Positions 1 to 11,619 are shown, numbered from the stretch's first letter. The stretch: DNA of 64,000 nucleotides from Lasiodiplodia sp. COLG20 (GCA_009801085.1 VNWV01000002.1:3534001-3598000); one strand, 5' to 3'. Made by a program: numbers and translations. Notes: generated by a model not told the origin, from the sequence alone.

Positions 1-2
1 TT

Positions 3-356
3 CCCATCAACCTCTCCCATATGACGCGCGCCCTGGTGCAGGGCTGGAAGGACGACGGAGAGTGGCCGCCGCGGCCTGGACCTGTCGATCCGCTGATGGG
101 CAGAAAGAAGATTGGCACAGCAGCAGGAAGGGTCGGCACGTTGGCTGCGGTGCTGGGCGGCGGCGGCGATGGCGCAAAGGCCGGCTCGGGAAGCAGTGCC
201 GCCGGTCATCACGGCGAGTTCCTGGCACATCATCCGCATCTGCAGAAAGGCGTTGAGAGCGTTAAGAAGGTGTTCAGACTGAGCGGAGGCCACCATGTCC
301 ATTCGAATCCAGGCGCGGGACTAGCGCACGACGGGCATCCACCACCGGCGAATTGA
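3..356 (+). CDS. C-terminal fragment of an unidentified protein, cut by the window edge
   Basis: A reading frame is already open at base 3 and runs to a TGA at 354-356, giving at least 117 residues, so this is probably the last exon of a gene that begins outside the window. The visible part starts around PINLSHMTRALVQGWKDDGE, has a Gly/Ala/His-rich middle, then a short amphipathic stretch (HHPHLQKGVESVKKVFRLSG) and a His/Pro-rich end. I do not recognise the family. The ATG at 21 could be read as a start, but the frame upstream of it is open, so I treat the fragment as 5'-incomplete. No membrane segment or catalytic motif is visible. Confidence 0.5.
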   Translation, partial: PINLSHMTRALVQGWKDDGEWPPRPGPVDPLMGRKKIGTAAGRVGTLAAVLGGGGDGAKAGSGSSAAGHHGEFLAHHPHLQKGVESVKKVFRLSGGHHVHSNPGAGLAHDGHPPPAN

Positions 357-1528
357 TTATAAGAGGTTACGGACACGGCAAACGTACGGGAGTCAGCGCA
401 AAAGACCTGTTTACACCCGCCGGGCGTGACAATCGGGACTGGCTTTTCTCATATTTTTTTTTTTAACTATCATGACCTACCAACCTGCTTTCCATCTTTC
501 CTCCTTAAATTATTGCTTTCTTCATACCTACCAATGGTGGCCTTTATCATCTTTCTTCGCGACCGGCATCGAATGCCTTGGACACCTTTTATACAACTTT
601 CTTACGCCCCCTTCTCTTGGCACAAAGGCATTGAGGCTTCCTAATGTAATGAAGAGGGAGGCCTGGTGGGGTAGGACTGTGAAGAGGCAGATTATACATG
701 ATCCTAGTTGTTGAAGGACGAGAATTACGAATGTTCAGGAAAACCCGTCAGATATTTCTATACCCAGGTTTCCATTTAGTATTTTTCTGTGGTTGGTTTG
801 TTGGTCTGTCGTATGCTTCTGACGTCTGATGTTATGCTTACCGCTGTACTTAGCAGACTCCTCTCAGCGTCTTGCTCTTTTCCTTTCCTTCGTTTCGCCA
901 TCTTGATATCGGCGATCGTTCCTGCATGAGAAGGTTTCAACTTATCTTCATCATTTTACCTATGTCCTTTCCTTTTCACGAAGCCCAGGTCTCTATTTTT
1001 GTCATTCTTGAACCGCAACCTCGAACACCTCGTACCGGTGTTTGCTGCCTTGCTTCTACACATCGTATTTTGTGAAGCATTGCAATGCAATGGCTTGAGT
1101 TTGAAGCCATTGTCAGGACATAAAAGGTGCAAAAACAAATCGTACAACGGAGCGGCTAACTCCAGCTTACGAAAAGTATACGACTTGTCATGGGCAAATT
1201 TGGAAATGTGATATTTATGACATCTGCATCAGAAAGTATGTTGTTCAAGAGATGAAAACAGGGGATCACATACCCATTTATGAGCTAGGTAACTCCTACA
1301 ACCGCGCAAGGTAGGAATGACGGCGACGACGTCTACCCTTGCTCACGCTCTCAAACTTTCCCCATCATCACCAGAACGTTCTGCACTCGCAACGTGATCA
1401 GGCGATATATCTCCGGGTATCCACCACGCGCAGCATCAGCAGGACCCCGCGCGGATTACCCGCCACACAGGGAAGCCCCGCCAGCACCAACGACGTCACC
1501 AACGGGAAACCACACCGAAAAAAAAACA
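357..1528. other. Intergenic stretch, no gene recognised
   Basis: About 1.2 kb between the left-edge gene and the metallophosphoesterase. It is T-rich, with short open frames below 85 codons that show no family motif. It presumably holds the 3' end of the first gene and the promoter of the next one. Confidence 0.5.
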
Positions 1529-2711
1529 ATGTCTCAACCGCAAAGCTCGGCAGAAACGGTCAAGGCCCGCATCCTGATCATCTCCGACACGCACACCGCT
1601 CCCCTCGTCGACCCCAGCGGGAATAATGAGCCGGCGCTCGAAGTCGCGTTTCGGGCGCCGCTGCCTGCGGCCGACGTGCTGCTGCACTGCGGCGACCTCA
1701 CCATGATGGGCTACCTCGACGAGTACGAGGGCGCGCTCGACATGCTGGGCTCCATCGACGCCCCGCTCAAGCTCGTCATCGCCGGCAACCACGACCTGAG
1801 CCTGGACGAGGAGTTCTACCTGGGCCAGAGCCGCGGGAGGCCGCCCACGATGCCGTTTCCGAATGGGCAGCGGATGCACCTGAAGAAGTATGACCCGGAC
1901 ATGCCGAGGAAGGCCAGGGAGATGTGGACGGGCGAGAAGGCGAAGGCAAAGGGCGTGACGTATCTTGAGGAGGGCGTGCATGAGTTCGTGCTGCAGAACG
2001 GCGCGAAGATGACCGTACGTTGACCATGCTCTCTCACGTGATACATGCTGTTTATCCCTACTGCCCGGCTTTTTTCTTCTACTACACAGTGTGCCCTTGG
2101 CTGATGAGAAGCGATACATGCAGGTCTACGCCTCCCCGTGGCAGCCTGAGTTCTGGCAGTGGGCCTTCAATTACGACCACGACCATGACCGCTGGAACCC
2201 CCCGCATCTCTCCGCTCCGGACGCCGTCAACGTCGCCGTCAACCCGCTTCCTGACCACTTCCCACCCGGTGCTGTCGATGTCGTGATGACGCACGGCCCG
2301 GCTAAGAACCGACTAGATAAGACGAGTTCCGGACTCGCAGTCGGCTGTCCTCACCTGTTGCGCGCGGTGGAAAGGGCCAGGCCTAGGCTCCATGCGTGGG
2401 GCCACATCCACGAAGCTTGGGGCGTCGAGAGGGTCGAGTGGCCCGATCGCGAAGATGCGGCGACGGCGGGAGAAAAGAAGCCCATGAAGAGTATCGATGA
2501 GCTGGTGAAGAAGGCTACGGAATACGAGTTCGATGAGGACGCCATGATTAAGGACCGTGCCGCATTCGTCGACGTCAGTAACAGTGGAGGTGCTCCGCTG
2601 AGGGTAGGGGAGGAGACGTTGATGGTCAATGCGAGTATCATGGATCTGTCGTATACGCCGAGCAATGCGCCAGTAGTAGTTGACATGGAGCTGCCGAAGG
2701 CCAAGGCGTAA
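1529..2711 (+). CDS. Calcineurin-like metallophosphoesterase (MPPED/239FB type), two exons, 357 aa
   Basis: Exons 1529-2014 and 2124-2711. All metal-binding blocks of the calcineurin-like phosphoesterase fold are present in order: SDTHT (Asp20, His22), HCGDL (Asp56), AGNHD (Asn87, His88), THGP (about residue 219) and GHIH (about 256-258). They predict a di-metal phosphodiesterase or phosphatase; the substrate is unknown. The arrangement is closest to the MPPED1/MPPED2 group that is common in fungi. The 109-nt intron has GTACGT and ATGCAG ends. I chose the acceptor at 2123 because it joins AKMT to VYASPWQP, the family's usual block, in phase; the earlier CACAG acceptor gives a stop. The ATG at 1529 follows an A-rich leader. 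A Lys-rich insert lies between the third and fourth blocks. Confidence 0.9.
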
Positions 2712-2965
2712 GGTAAAATCAAGGGATAAAAAAGGATGTTCATAGAGTTGAGACTCCTGCGAGCTCGATAGAATGCGAATACACAACACCATTTATGCAT
2801 TATCGTCATGCACACTTGTAATGCAGAGCAATATGGCAATCCTATTTATGCTTCCTAGAGCTTCCAAATTCTGACTTAAGTAATGGTCGTCCTATATCCG
2901 TCACCGAGCGGCGAATTAAAGTAAAAGGACAGTCTAAGCTTCTATGGTACCATTCTTGCAGTGCC

Positions 2966-4283
2966 TTACAACTGATGACCATACTGACGACGTGGACGCT
3001 GTCCAAGACGAGTAGAGCGGCGTATCCGAGGCTTCTCCTTTTTGCTCGCTTTCTTGGGGAGATCTTTACCAGAGCTAGGAGCATCCGCCACGTCCGCATC
3101 CTCAACAGCATCAGACTTCTTATCCGTGAAGATCTTGTCCGTCGAGCCATCTGTCAGGTCGTCATCGTCCTTTTCTTCTCCACTTTCCTCCTTCTCTTTG
3201 ATCTCGCTTGGTTGCTTCTTGACCACTTCTCTTTCGTCTGCGTCCTCCTCGCTCTTCCGCACCAGTTCCTGCTTCTCGCTCCTCCCTTGTTGCACCTTCT
3301 TCATCCGCTTCCGAAAGGCCTTCTCCGCCTCCTCGGCCTCCTCCCTCTCCTCTCTCTCGTGCAGCACGTCCGGCACGCTCGACACGTGCACCTGCGGCAA
3401 GCGGCGCCAGTACCACGGCACGGGCGGGCTGCAGATGCCAAAGTCCCACTGGCACGAGTTGGCGATGGAGCGGCCGCACACGAGGGGACGCTTGCGGGCT
3501 TTGGTGCCAGGGTCGTGCAGGTGGTGGTCGACGACGATGATGGTGCTGGTGTTGCCCGTGCTGCTCGGCACGGCGCTGCGGTCCTGCAGCGCGAATTCCG
3601 GGTATGCCCAGTCCGCTACCGGGTAGCCCGTGCCTGCGGCCAGGTTGCGGTCGTAGGTCGTCGCGATGTAGGCGTGCGAGTTGACCTGGAGGGGTAAGGT
3701 GTTAGTTGGTTTTAATGAACTCGTGTTGGGGCATGGAAGCTGCCTGAGTTTGTGCCTGTATGTCTAAAGTGAAAGGCGGTTGTGGAGAAATCTTAGAAAC
3801 GGTAGGAACGGGGGTGCTTACCAAGTAGTGGACCAAAGCAATGACCGGATCCGCGACGTTAGTCGAAGCGATCATTCCCGGTGTGACGACCTCGCCGCAG
3901 GAGTTCGGGAGAATTTGTAGGTCGATGCCTTCTTGGCGCATGCGCTTCCAGAAGCGGTTAATCCATTTAGCATACCATTCGTACCAGAGGCCCGCAGTAG
4001 TGCTCTGGGGCGAGGCTGCGGGCGGGTTCGCTTGGCTAGCAACACGGGAGGAGGTGGGAGATGAGGCTGCAAATTGTTGAGCTGTTCCGCCATTCGATGT
4101 GACGCGAAATTTGATAATGGGAGGAGTTTGCGCAGTGGTAGTCATGGCTGAATTGCCACTTGCGTATGGAGAGTCTTTGGGAATTGAGTATGGTGATACG
4201 TAGTGGGTGCCAATGAAGGTTGCTGTAGTGAACCGCGGAAGGTGGTGGTTTAGTGTAGGTGCATCTTGGATGCGCGAGGCCAT
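2966..4283 (-). CDS. Hypothetical protein with Trp-rich core and charged tail, two exons, 393 aa
   Basis: Exons run 4283-3822 and 3685-2966 on the minus strand, with a 136-nt intron (GTAAGC...CTCCAG) joining HYL to VNSHAY in phase. The ATG sits in a good ACCATGG context. Residues 1-75 are Ser/Thr-rich. Residues about 95-240 form a conserved-looking core with many aromatics (WYEWYAKWINRFWKRMRQEG) and several Cys (CGE, VCGRS, SCQWDFGIC). The last 120 residues are a Glu/Lys-rich probable coiled coil ending in a basic cluster (RIRRSTRLGQRPRRQ) that could be a nuclear signal. I do not recognise the family and infer no function. The gene is convergent with the metallophosphoesterase, 254 bp away. 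Confidence 0.7.
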
Positions 4284-5617
4284 GGTTAAGTGCGGTGAGG
4301 CAGGTAGTGAATGAGAGCGGTGGACGTAGACATGAGGACAGTCGCATGGATGGCTTGGCAGACTTGCCTAATCTGACTTTGTGCACAAGCGAGAGAGACA
4401 GCGAAGTGACTGTAGTGACTGCATGTATGCAATAGAGCAGTGTCAGTTGATGCTCCAACACCAGCCTGTCTACCCGAGCAGTCTCTTCACACTTGGGTAC
4501 GCAGAAGTGGTAGTGGCGCGCATATGTTGACAAGTTCGAACGCTAATCAGCATCAGCTCCACAAGACAGCTGAATGGTAGGCTCTGAATGACACATATGT
4601 CGTGTCGAACCCGGATTTGTGGGGAAATGAAAGGATGGTCGTTAGAGAAAAAAAAAGAAAAGAAGTGAAGAAGGCGGCTGAACGCTGTGGAAAGCATTAG
4701 GCTTTGTTTGCGAAAACCTTTCAACCGACATGCCCCTGAAAGGAGGAATGAAAGGAACGGATCATTGGCGAAAAGAAAGTGGATTTATTTTGAATCTCTT
4801 TGTTGTCATTGGCAAGCTGCTGTTGCCGTAGTCCAATGTAACCTTGGCACGTCTGTCACGCAAGGGAATGCAAATAGAGATGCAATACGGTGGATGTTAA
4901 AATGGTCAATCGGACATATGGCCAGAATATGCGGAGGAGGGTCAAAATGGTAGACACCTATCGAATTGTGGATGTCATCAAGGGTCAGCTAATATTTTTC
5001 TTTTCCTTTACTTTTCACAACAAGCGGGGTCACGAATCAAAAAAAAAAAAAACGGAAAGAATGAATCACCGTCTCGAGTTCAATAAGCCATTGGGAAAGT
5101 TCGATTTTATATTGGAATTTTTGATGCAATGCATCTCTGAGAAACAGGACGAGCGAGCCCGCACAACCCGAACTGATTCCGTGGCCAATGCTGATGCTGT
5201 TTATGTAGACATGACTGTGAGCCCCTAGGACAGCCGATCCCGTCAGACAACGCAGGGGCGTGAATGGATTATCCGCCTCGATGCTGATTACGCAGTCGGA
5301 CAGAAGCAATGGCCGGCCAGATTGTCTTGGCGGGTAATGGTCCGATGGAGGGGTTACGAGCTAAGCAGATCCGACGGTCGGTTGAGACTATAGATCCACT
5401 CGGCGATGGGCACAGGTTCGAGGCATGTCGAAGCTCTCGCATGAGCAGCGTTCATCGATCCGGTGACGGCGTCCGTTATGCGATCGTTGATCAGCTTCCG
5501 CAAAGCCCCTAGATGGCCATGCTAATGCAATGATAGTGCCTTTTCCGGACAAGAGGATGGCCGCATTGCGACAGCATCTAGCACCAGGCCGGAAAGGTTG
5601 CTAGTGGCAGTGCCGGA
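4284..5617. other. Intergenic stretch with a poly-A tract
   Basis: About 1.3 kb upstream of the 393-aa gene and downstream of GON7. It contains an A14 run at about 5039-5052. No coding region could be supported on either strand. Confidence 0.5.
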
Positions 5618-5890
5618 TCATTCGTCCTCTTCAACGACTTCCTCGCCGTAATTGGCCTCCAAAGCGGCCTCTTTGCTTTCATCTACGCCGGAAGCCTTCT
5701 TCTCTTGCTCCATCTTCTGGGTGACGTGGGCATTGACCTCGGCCTGGAGCTCGGACACGGACTTTCGGAGCGCGGAAAGGTAGGCTGTCTTCTCGTCGGT
5801 GGTGGGTGCGGCGCTGACGGGCGGCAGGTCGCGGGAAAAGACGGCAGGGCCATCGGCAGGCTCGGAATAGGTGGCGCGCAGGGTGGACAT
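5618..5890 (-). CDS. GON7: EKC/KEOPS complex subunit Gon7, 90 aa
   Basis: A single-exon 90-residue protein. Gon7 is the small disordered fungal subunit of the KEOPS complex (with Kae1, Bud32, Cgi121 and Pcc1), which makes the t6A modification of ANN-decoding tRNAs and also affects telomeres. The match rests on the short N-terminal ATYS...P block, the helix YLSALRKSVSELQAEVNAHV followed by a Met/Glu/Lys-rich segment, and the acidic C-terminus (EEVVEEDE), as well as the size. The frame continues upstream to 6007, but the ATG at 5890 fits the family length and removes a proline-rich lead. It is divergent from hbrB, with 360 bp between the start codons. Confidence 0.75.
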   Translation of the reverse strand: MSTLRATYSEPADGPAVFSRDLPPVSAAPTTDEKTAYLSALRKSVSELQAEVNAHVTQKMEQEKKASGVDESKEAALEANYGEEVVEEDE

Positions 5891-6250
5891 GGTTCTGGGC
5901 GGAGGCGGGGGATGGAGTGGGCTGGGGATGCGGGGCATGGTGGTGAGAGAAAAAAGCGCGCGGCCCCAGGCGCCGATCTTGCTGCTTTCGCCAGCCATTT
6001 CGCGCATGGCGGCGCCGGGCTCAGCCCTACGACTACGTACCGCGCCGTCTCGTTGCTGTCAATCTCCGCCTCGACGCATTACCTCTCACGACCTCCGACC
6101 GCCTCCAGACCCGCCTGCACCGCCTGCGTCCTCCCTCAATCCCGCTATCAGCTCGTGGCTGTGCCGGACATGGCCTGAGCTGCCCGCGACACATCGATAA
6201 CCCAGTAGCGCCCAAGTCGCACAACGCCGACGCCCAGCACCAGCACCAGC
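5891..6250. promoter_or_regulatory. Divergent promoter between GON7 and hbrB
   Basis: A 360-bp GC-rich region between two start codons facing away from each other, so it must hold both promoters. I see no recognisable TATA box or repeated operator. Confidence 0.6.
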
Positions 6251-8905
6251 ATGGCCTCCTCACCCGCCCGCACCGTCCTGAGCTCGCCGCCTGCGCACTC
6301 GCAGCCCCGCAGCAGCCAGACGCCCACCTCGGCCCACCGCCAACGCCAACAATCCGTCTCCAACGACGACCAGTCCGACACCGACAGCGACTCCTCGCGC
6401 ATCACCGCTCTCTCCATCCACAAGCAGAACACCCGCTCGCCGCCCGCCAACTATCCCCAGAGCACGCCGAGCTACAGCCCCCAGCTGCAGCGGCCCACCG
6501 TCAACCACGTTTCGAGCAATGTGCAGAGCGCCATAAACGACCTGTCGCGCGACCAGCGCCCGCCCGGCGTGCACACTCCGCCGTCGCATCCTGGCCATCG
6601 CCCGCGCCAGCACTCGCAGGGTTTCTTCGAGCCTTCTCTCCCCACTGCCTCGCACTCCAACTCTCCGAGCATGTCCAATCTGTCCGCTTCGCAGATCGCG
6701 GCCCAGGCTGCGATGCACGCCCAGCAGCACGACCACCAGCTGCACCGTAAGCGCTCCACCACCATACCCGAGCCCGGCCAGAACATCCAAACCCGCCGGA
6801 AACCCTCGAGCCCTTCGCCTGTTGTGCCGCCGCTGAACATAAACCAAGGTTTGAGTGTGCCCAACCAATACCAAAACGGTGTTCCTGGCGGCCAGAAGCT
6901 TGCTGCGACCGCCGCTGCAAACACCGTCTTTCCCAGAAGCCCGCTTGCTTCGCCCAGTCCCGACTTTAATTCCCGCCCCATGTCGCCTCAAGTGATGCCC
7001 GAGAGGGAGCTGAAGCCCGTCAAAGAGAAGTCCAAGATGAAGCTGTTTTCCAAGCCCAAGAGCATAGGCATATCAAGAGAAAAGGACGCCGCCAAAGGGC
7101 TGCCTGCCCTCCCTTCGCCCGGCCGACCCGGCATGTACAGCTCGAGTGCCCTGAGTTCTATGCCGATGAACCAATCAACCACCAGTCTGATCGACCACAA
7201 GATGCCTGCTCCATCTTTGTATTCTCTTGCAAATGCCTCGACTTCGACCCTGGTTCCGTCAGACCGTCTGCCCATGTTGCCGGAAAAAGAGAAAGAGAAA
7301 GAAAAACATCATCGCCATTTCCTGTCGCGCCAGAAGCACAAACTGAAGCATGATGATCATAGCCTTCCGCTCTCTTCTGCATCCAGCAATTCCAAGCCGA
7401 CGGATCCAAGCGCACCGCAACCGCTCTACAACTTTGCCGCTCCCAACTCGCCGGGCCATTCAAGTACCTTTGCTCAGTCAATGAGTGGTTTGGACCTGAG
7501 ACACGGCGGTCGAGCTTTGCGGCAGAAGAAGAAGGAAGAAAAGGCTGCAAATGCTCACGCTGCATCTCTGGAGAATATTGAAACAACGTACCGCGAGCGC
7601 GATCCTTCTCTTCAGCTGGAACGGCCCGAATGGCCAAATGCTGCCAGTCTGAGCACGTCCGCACCCACTGCATCTTTACTGTCAACTGGGCTTGCTTTGG
7701 AAACCTCACAGACATCTGTCGCAACCCTTGGCGCCATCTTCGGTGTGCCAGGAATGACTCCAGACGATGCATGGCCTCTTATCAAGGCCCGTGTTCTCCT
7801 AATATTCGAGGGCGAGGATCCCCGCCCTCCAATAGAAGACTTCAACGCCCTCGTGTCGGTGCACCTCAGACGCTGCATACAACGACAAGCGCCCACGGTC
7901 ATCATAGAGGATCTTTTTGAACTGCTGCAGACAGGTTTTCTCTCCCTCGACCAGACCTTGAGACACTGTCCAGATGACCGTCTCGTGCCAAAACTGGTGG
8001 ATATGTGGACAATCATTCTCTACACGATCCTGCCTTTCGTACAAGCTGTCTTCCTGCCCCTCGACATGGAGTTCAAGGGTAGAGGCATCATGAATCCGAA
8101 AGAAGCGGCTGGGTTCTGGGGAGCCTCACTTCCTAATAGGAGCCGTGCAGACTCAAACGAGTCTAGATCAAAGCAGCTTCCCACGATCGGCGAAGAGCTT
8201 GAAGTTCGGCGCCTGACACTGATAACTTTCCGTGATATCATTATCCTTCCGCGTAACGAGACGCTCATGGCCATCTTCTCTCGCTTATCGCTTGAGAACA
8301 TCAACGCCGGCATCGTGGACTCCCACCCATCCCCCGACTCAACGAGCCAGTTCTCCCACCAAACCTCGCCGGCCACGTACCCTGCCCGTCCCGGGACTTC
8401 GACCAGCCTCGGCGACACCAGCTGGCCGGCCAGCCACAGCACCTCCCACAGCCACAATTCAGCCTCCAACATCCTCGAGAGCACCGCGTCGTCCTTTTCG
8501 AACCCCTTCACCTCGTCGAACTCGCGTAGCCGCGCCACGTCCAACACGTCGGCGGGCTCCTTCCACAGCTTGCCGTCCAACGTTCACCTGGCCGGTCACG
8601 GCCGCAGCCACTCCAATCCGCAAAACTACTACAACCACCAACTGGCGCCCCCACCTCCGCCTGCACCACCGCAACCGATGGACACGGCCAAGGTCATGGA
8701 AACGGTCGCGCGTATGCTCCAGTGCGTCAGCATCCTGATCAGCATCCGGAGCGGCGACGACGCGCAGGCGAAGATGGAGAAGTTGGCGGCGGAGCTGAAG
8801 TACAACTGGTTTGGCAGGGGACGCACCGGAAGGAATAGGAGAGGCTTTGTCGGGAGGAAGGGGACAAGTATTGGGACGTTGGTGAGGGTTGGGGAGGGAG
8901 AGTAA
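6251..8905 (+). CDS. hbrB: HbrB family TORC2-associated protein, 884 aa
   Basis: An intronless 884-codon gene. Residues 1-470 are Ser/Pro/Gln-rich and probably disordered. The HbrB domain (PF08539) spans about residues 478-680: it opens with VATLGAIFGVPGMTPDDAWP, continues through HLRRCIQ and LFELLQTGFLSLDQTL, and closes with RDIIILPRNETLMAIFSRLS. The Ser-rich stretch 690-800 leads to a C-terminal helix (MDTAKVMETVARMLQCVSIL). HbrB is named from the Aspergillus hyperbranching mutant and is related to yeast Bit61/Bit2 and animal PRR5, which bind TORC2, so a role in TORC2 signalling, polarity and branching is expected. Length and layout fit the family. Confidence 0.9.
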   Translation: MASSPARTVLSSPPAHSQPRSSQTPTSAHRQRQQSVSNDDQSDTDSDSSRITALSIHKQNTRSPPANYPQSTPSYSPQLQRPTVNHVSSNVQSAINDLSRDQRPPGVHTPPSHPGHRPRQHSQGFFEPSLPTASHSNSPSMSNLSASQIAAQAAMHAQQHDHQLHRKRSTTIPEPGQNIQTRRKPSSPSPVVPPLNINQGLSVPNQYQNGVPGGQKLAATAAANTVFPRSPLASPSPDFNSRPMSPQVMPERELKPVKEKSKMKLFSKPKSIGISREKDAAKGLPALPSPGRPGMYSSSALSSMPMNQSTTSLIDHKMPAPSLYSLANASTSTLVPSDRLPMLPEKEKEKEKHHRHFLSRQKHKLKHDDHSLPLSSASSNSKPTDPSAPQPLYNFAAPNSPGHSSTFAQSMSGLDLRHGGRALRQKKKEEKAANAHAASLENIETTYRERDPSLQLERPEWPNAASLSTSAPTASLLSTGLALETSQTSVATLGAIFGVPGMTPDDAWPLIKARVLLIFEGEDPRPPIEDFNALVSVHLRRCIQRQAPTVIIEDLFELLQTGFLSLDQTLRHCPDDRLVPKLVDMWTIILYTILPFVQAVFLPLDMEFKGRGIMNPKEAAGFWGASLPNRSRADSNESRSKQLPTIGEELEVRRLTLITFRDIIILPRNETLMAIFSRLSLENINAGIVDSHPSPDSTSQFSHQTSPATYPARPGTSTSLGDTSWPASHSTSHSHNSASNILESTASSFSNPFTSSNSRSRATSNTSAGSFHSLPSNVHLAGHGRSHSNPQNYYNHQLAPPPPPAPPQPMDTAKVMETVARMLQCVSILISIRSGDDAQAKMEKLAAELKYNWFGRGRTGRNRRGFVGRKGTSIGTLVRVGEGE

Positions 8906-10010
8906 ATGAATTCGGGTTGGGAAGGTGAGGCGAGGACAGAGGGGCTCACGCTGGGCGTAGAGTGATGGCGAGTCCGGATGAGCGAGTCAAGGAGGTCGTC
9001 ATCCATTTCTTTTTCGGGGGTTTGAGATATTACTACTGCTGTTGCAGCTGCGCTGATGATGCTGAGAGATACCCGCAACCGGCGCTTTCGTGTGTTTTTG
9101 TTCTTCGGGTTTGACGTTTGGGGTTTTTGCGAGTGTAAGAATTGTCTGTGCATGGGACTGGCGATTTGATTGTTGCTTGGTTTGTAGGTTGGGAAAAACT
9201 ATTGCATTGACTTCCTTCCCTTCCTTCCCTCCTTGATTAGAACCGTGACTTTCTTTTCTTTAAGTTCGACTGCCAACCACCGTAAATTGCCTTTTTTTTT
9301 TTTTCAATTCGAATTGTTCAACAGCGGAAACATTCATTCAACACAAAAAACAAAAGGCACAGAAACAGGCTCTTCAAGGACCGCCTGTTTTTTCCCATTA
9401 CACCCTCCGACCGTACCCCACCCTTGCGTGTGGCGGCCAAGTCACAGCTTAAGCAGGGAGGGCGTCTGCGTCAACTCCCCACTCGTTACTGGTATTCTTG
9501 GCCGGGTCTATGAAGTGAGGGTCGAAGACCGGAATATATAAAGACAAAGCCTTTGGTGCCACGGATTACGAGGCCTTTGTGATTTCTCCTCAGCAAAATC
9601 CCGGTGTTTTCTTTGGAGACAGACTGTGATATCCTTGAGACAAGCAGGGAGTTCACAAAGATCTAGAATGAAGCATGAGAGGTATTTGCAACCGTGCTCG
9701 GGCATCTGAGGAAGAAAGATGCTTGAGTTCAGTTTATTCAACATTCATCAACAAGTGCTCAGGCTCAATTATGATTGAGTACTTTATCCAGACTTTGATC
9801 TTGACTTGGTTTTGATACTGTGAAGCTTTTAGGAGTCATGATGATGCTCCCGCATCTGTCGGCCCGCAAGCGGCAAACCCGACACCCGGCGATAAGCGAT
9901 GGCATAACTTCCGATCCCGCAACCACCAACGACTGTACATATACATGAACCCCAATTGACTTTCCCAGTTCTAGGCTACGTTTGAGTCAACAATTGTACA
10001 GGCTTGTAGA
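8906..10010. other. Intergenic stretch with CCTT and poly-T tracts
   Basis: About 1.1 kb between hbrB and the oxidase, both on the plus strand. It has a CTTCC/CCTTC repeat tract at about 9211-9234 and a T13 run at about 9292-9304, typical of fungal untranslated or promoter DNA. No gene recognised. Confidence 0.5.
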
Positions 10011-11402
10011 ATGGCTAAAATCACGATCCTTGGCTCTGGGTACGCTATCCATCCCAATTGCAGCTCACATTCCCCCACTTTCTTTTTCCGTCACGAGTAG
10101 TAGTATTTCATTGTCTTGCTTGAACATTACGTGGATGGCTTTTGGAACTGATAGTTAGTATAGAATCATCGGCCTCGCTACTGCATCTATTCTCCGCTCA
10201 AACGGCCACAAGGTCACAATCATTGCGCGGGACCTTCCACCCAAAGATGGCAAAGCCATAGACTTGGATAACGCCTCTAAGGACTGGGCTTCTCCGTGAG
10301 TCACTTCAATACTAAACCTCGAAATGTTCTGCCTGCCGGCCCTCTGCAAGGAATCTGGAACGACCCGAAACTAACCAACAAGGAACCCACCTCCAGCTGG
10401 GCCGGCGCCTTCTACATGCCCGACATCAAAATCTCCCCCTTGCACCAACGCATGCTCGCCCTCAGCCTCCCCCACCTCTTCCGCCTAGCCGACGCCTCCC
10501 CCGAGTCCAGCGTGCGCCGGATCGACATCGACGATGTCCGAGACGACGGCGCCACCACCACCCTCGACGACATCTGGTACGCCGCCCACGTGCCCAACTT
10601 CCAGCCCATCCCCGCCGCCGACCTACCCACGGGCTGCACGCTCGGCATGAGCTGGCAAACCGTCGTCGTCCAGCCCGCCATCCTACTCCCCTGGCTGCGC
10701 GCGCAGCTCGAGCAAGGCCCCAACGCCGTGACCTTCATCCAACGCACCGTCCGCAGCCTCGGCGAGGCCGCTGCCGTCGTGCCATGCGATGCACTAATCA
10801 ACGCCTCGGGCAACGGGGCGCGTGACCTCGTTCCCCCTAGCGGCGGCGCGGAAGATGAGAGGCAGCGGATCCAGGCCATCCGCGGCCAGACGCACCTGCT
10901 GCGCACGCACTGGGACCGCATCTTCATGCGCCAGGGCTCGCAGTACACGTACTGCATCCCGCGGCTGGACGGCACCGCCGTCATCGGCGGCGTCAAGGGC
11001 GTCGGCAGCGACGATCCGCACGTCAGCGGCGACCAGCAGACGGACATCTTCAACCGCGTCGGCGACAACCTGCCGCACGTCTTCGCGGCCTTTCCCGCCG
11101 ACTTTGATGTCGTGAGGGATAATGTTGGGTTCAGGCCGGGCAGGGAGGGCGGGCCGAGGGTGGAGAAGGAGGTGGTGGTGTTGGAGGAGGGTGGGGGGTT
11201 GAAGGTTGTGCATGCGTATGGTGAGTTGAATCCCATCTTTTTTTCGTCGTCCCCTTCTTGCCGTTATGTCTTGGACTTGGGCTGACTTGGGCTGGTTCTA
11301 GGTCTCTCGGGCAGCGGGTATGGCTACAGCTTCGGACTGGGCGAAGTCGTGAGCGAGATGGTGGACGAGCTCCTCCCAGGCTCTCCAAAGGCAAAGCTAT
11401 GA
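10011..11402 (+). CDS. D-amino-acid oxidase-like FAD enzyme with C-terminal PTS1, four exons, 361 aa
   Basis: Exons 10011-10039, 10164-10295, 10397-11220 and 11302-11402. The first intron splits the FAD-binding motif GSGIIGL (residues 8-14) right after its second Gly, and the joined frame restores it. Other family blocks are WAGAFY, a C-terminal FRPGREGGPR containing the substrate-carboxylate Arg, and HAYGLSGSGYGYSFG near the end. D-amino-acid oxidase deaminates neutral D-amino acids to 2-oxo acids, with ammonia and hydrogen peroxide. The protein ends in AKL, a peroxisomal PTS1 signal, as in known fungal enzymes. D-aspartate oxidase is an alternative that sequence alone does not exclude. Length fits (about 340-370 aa). 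Confidence 0.9.
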
Positions 11403-11619
11403 GGCACGATGAACGTGGAAACCCAACGAGAAGAAAAGAGTCCAGCACACCTCAAACACAAAAACATATTGACCGAATGGTATTTCATTTGCTTTCGTCA
11501 TGTGTGAGGTACAATTATCAATAACACATTATGCCATCTCATCTCCATTCGATCTCCCCCTTTCCCAAATCATCATCCCAAGCTCCCATTAATTGATCTC
11601 CAGCAATTCGTCCCACCAC

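Noticed and set aside
5405..5425. GGTTCGAGG resembling a tRNA B box
   Set aside because: No matching A box upstream at the right distance and no cloverleaf could be drawn.
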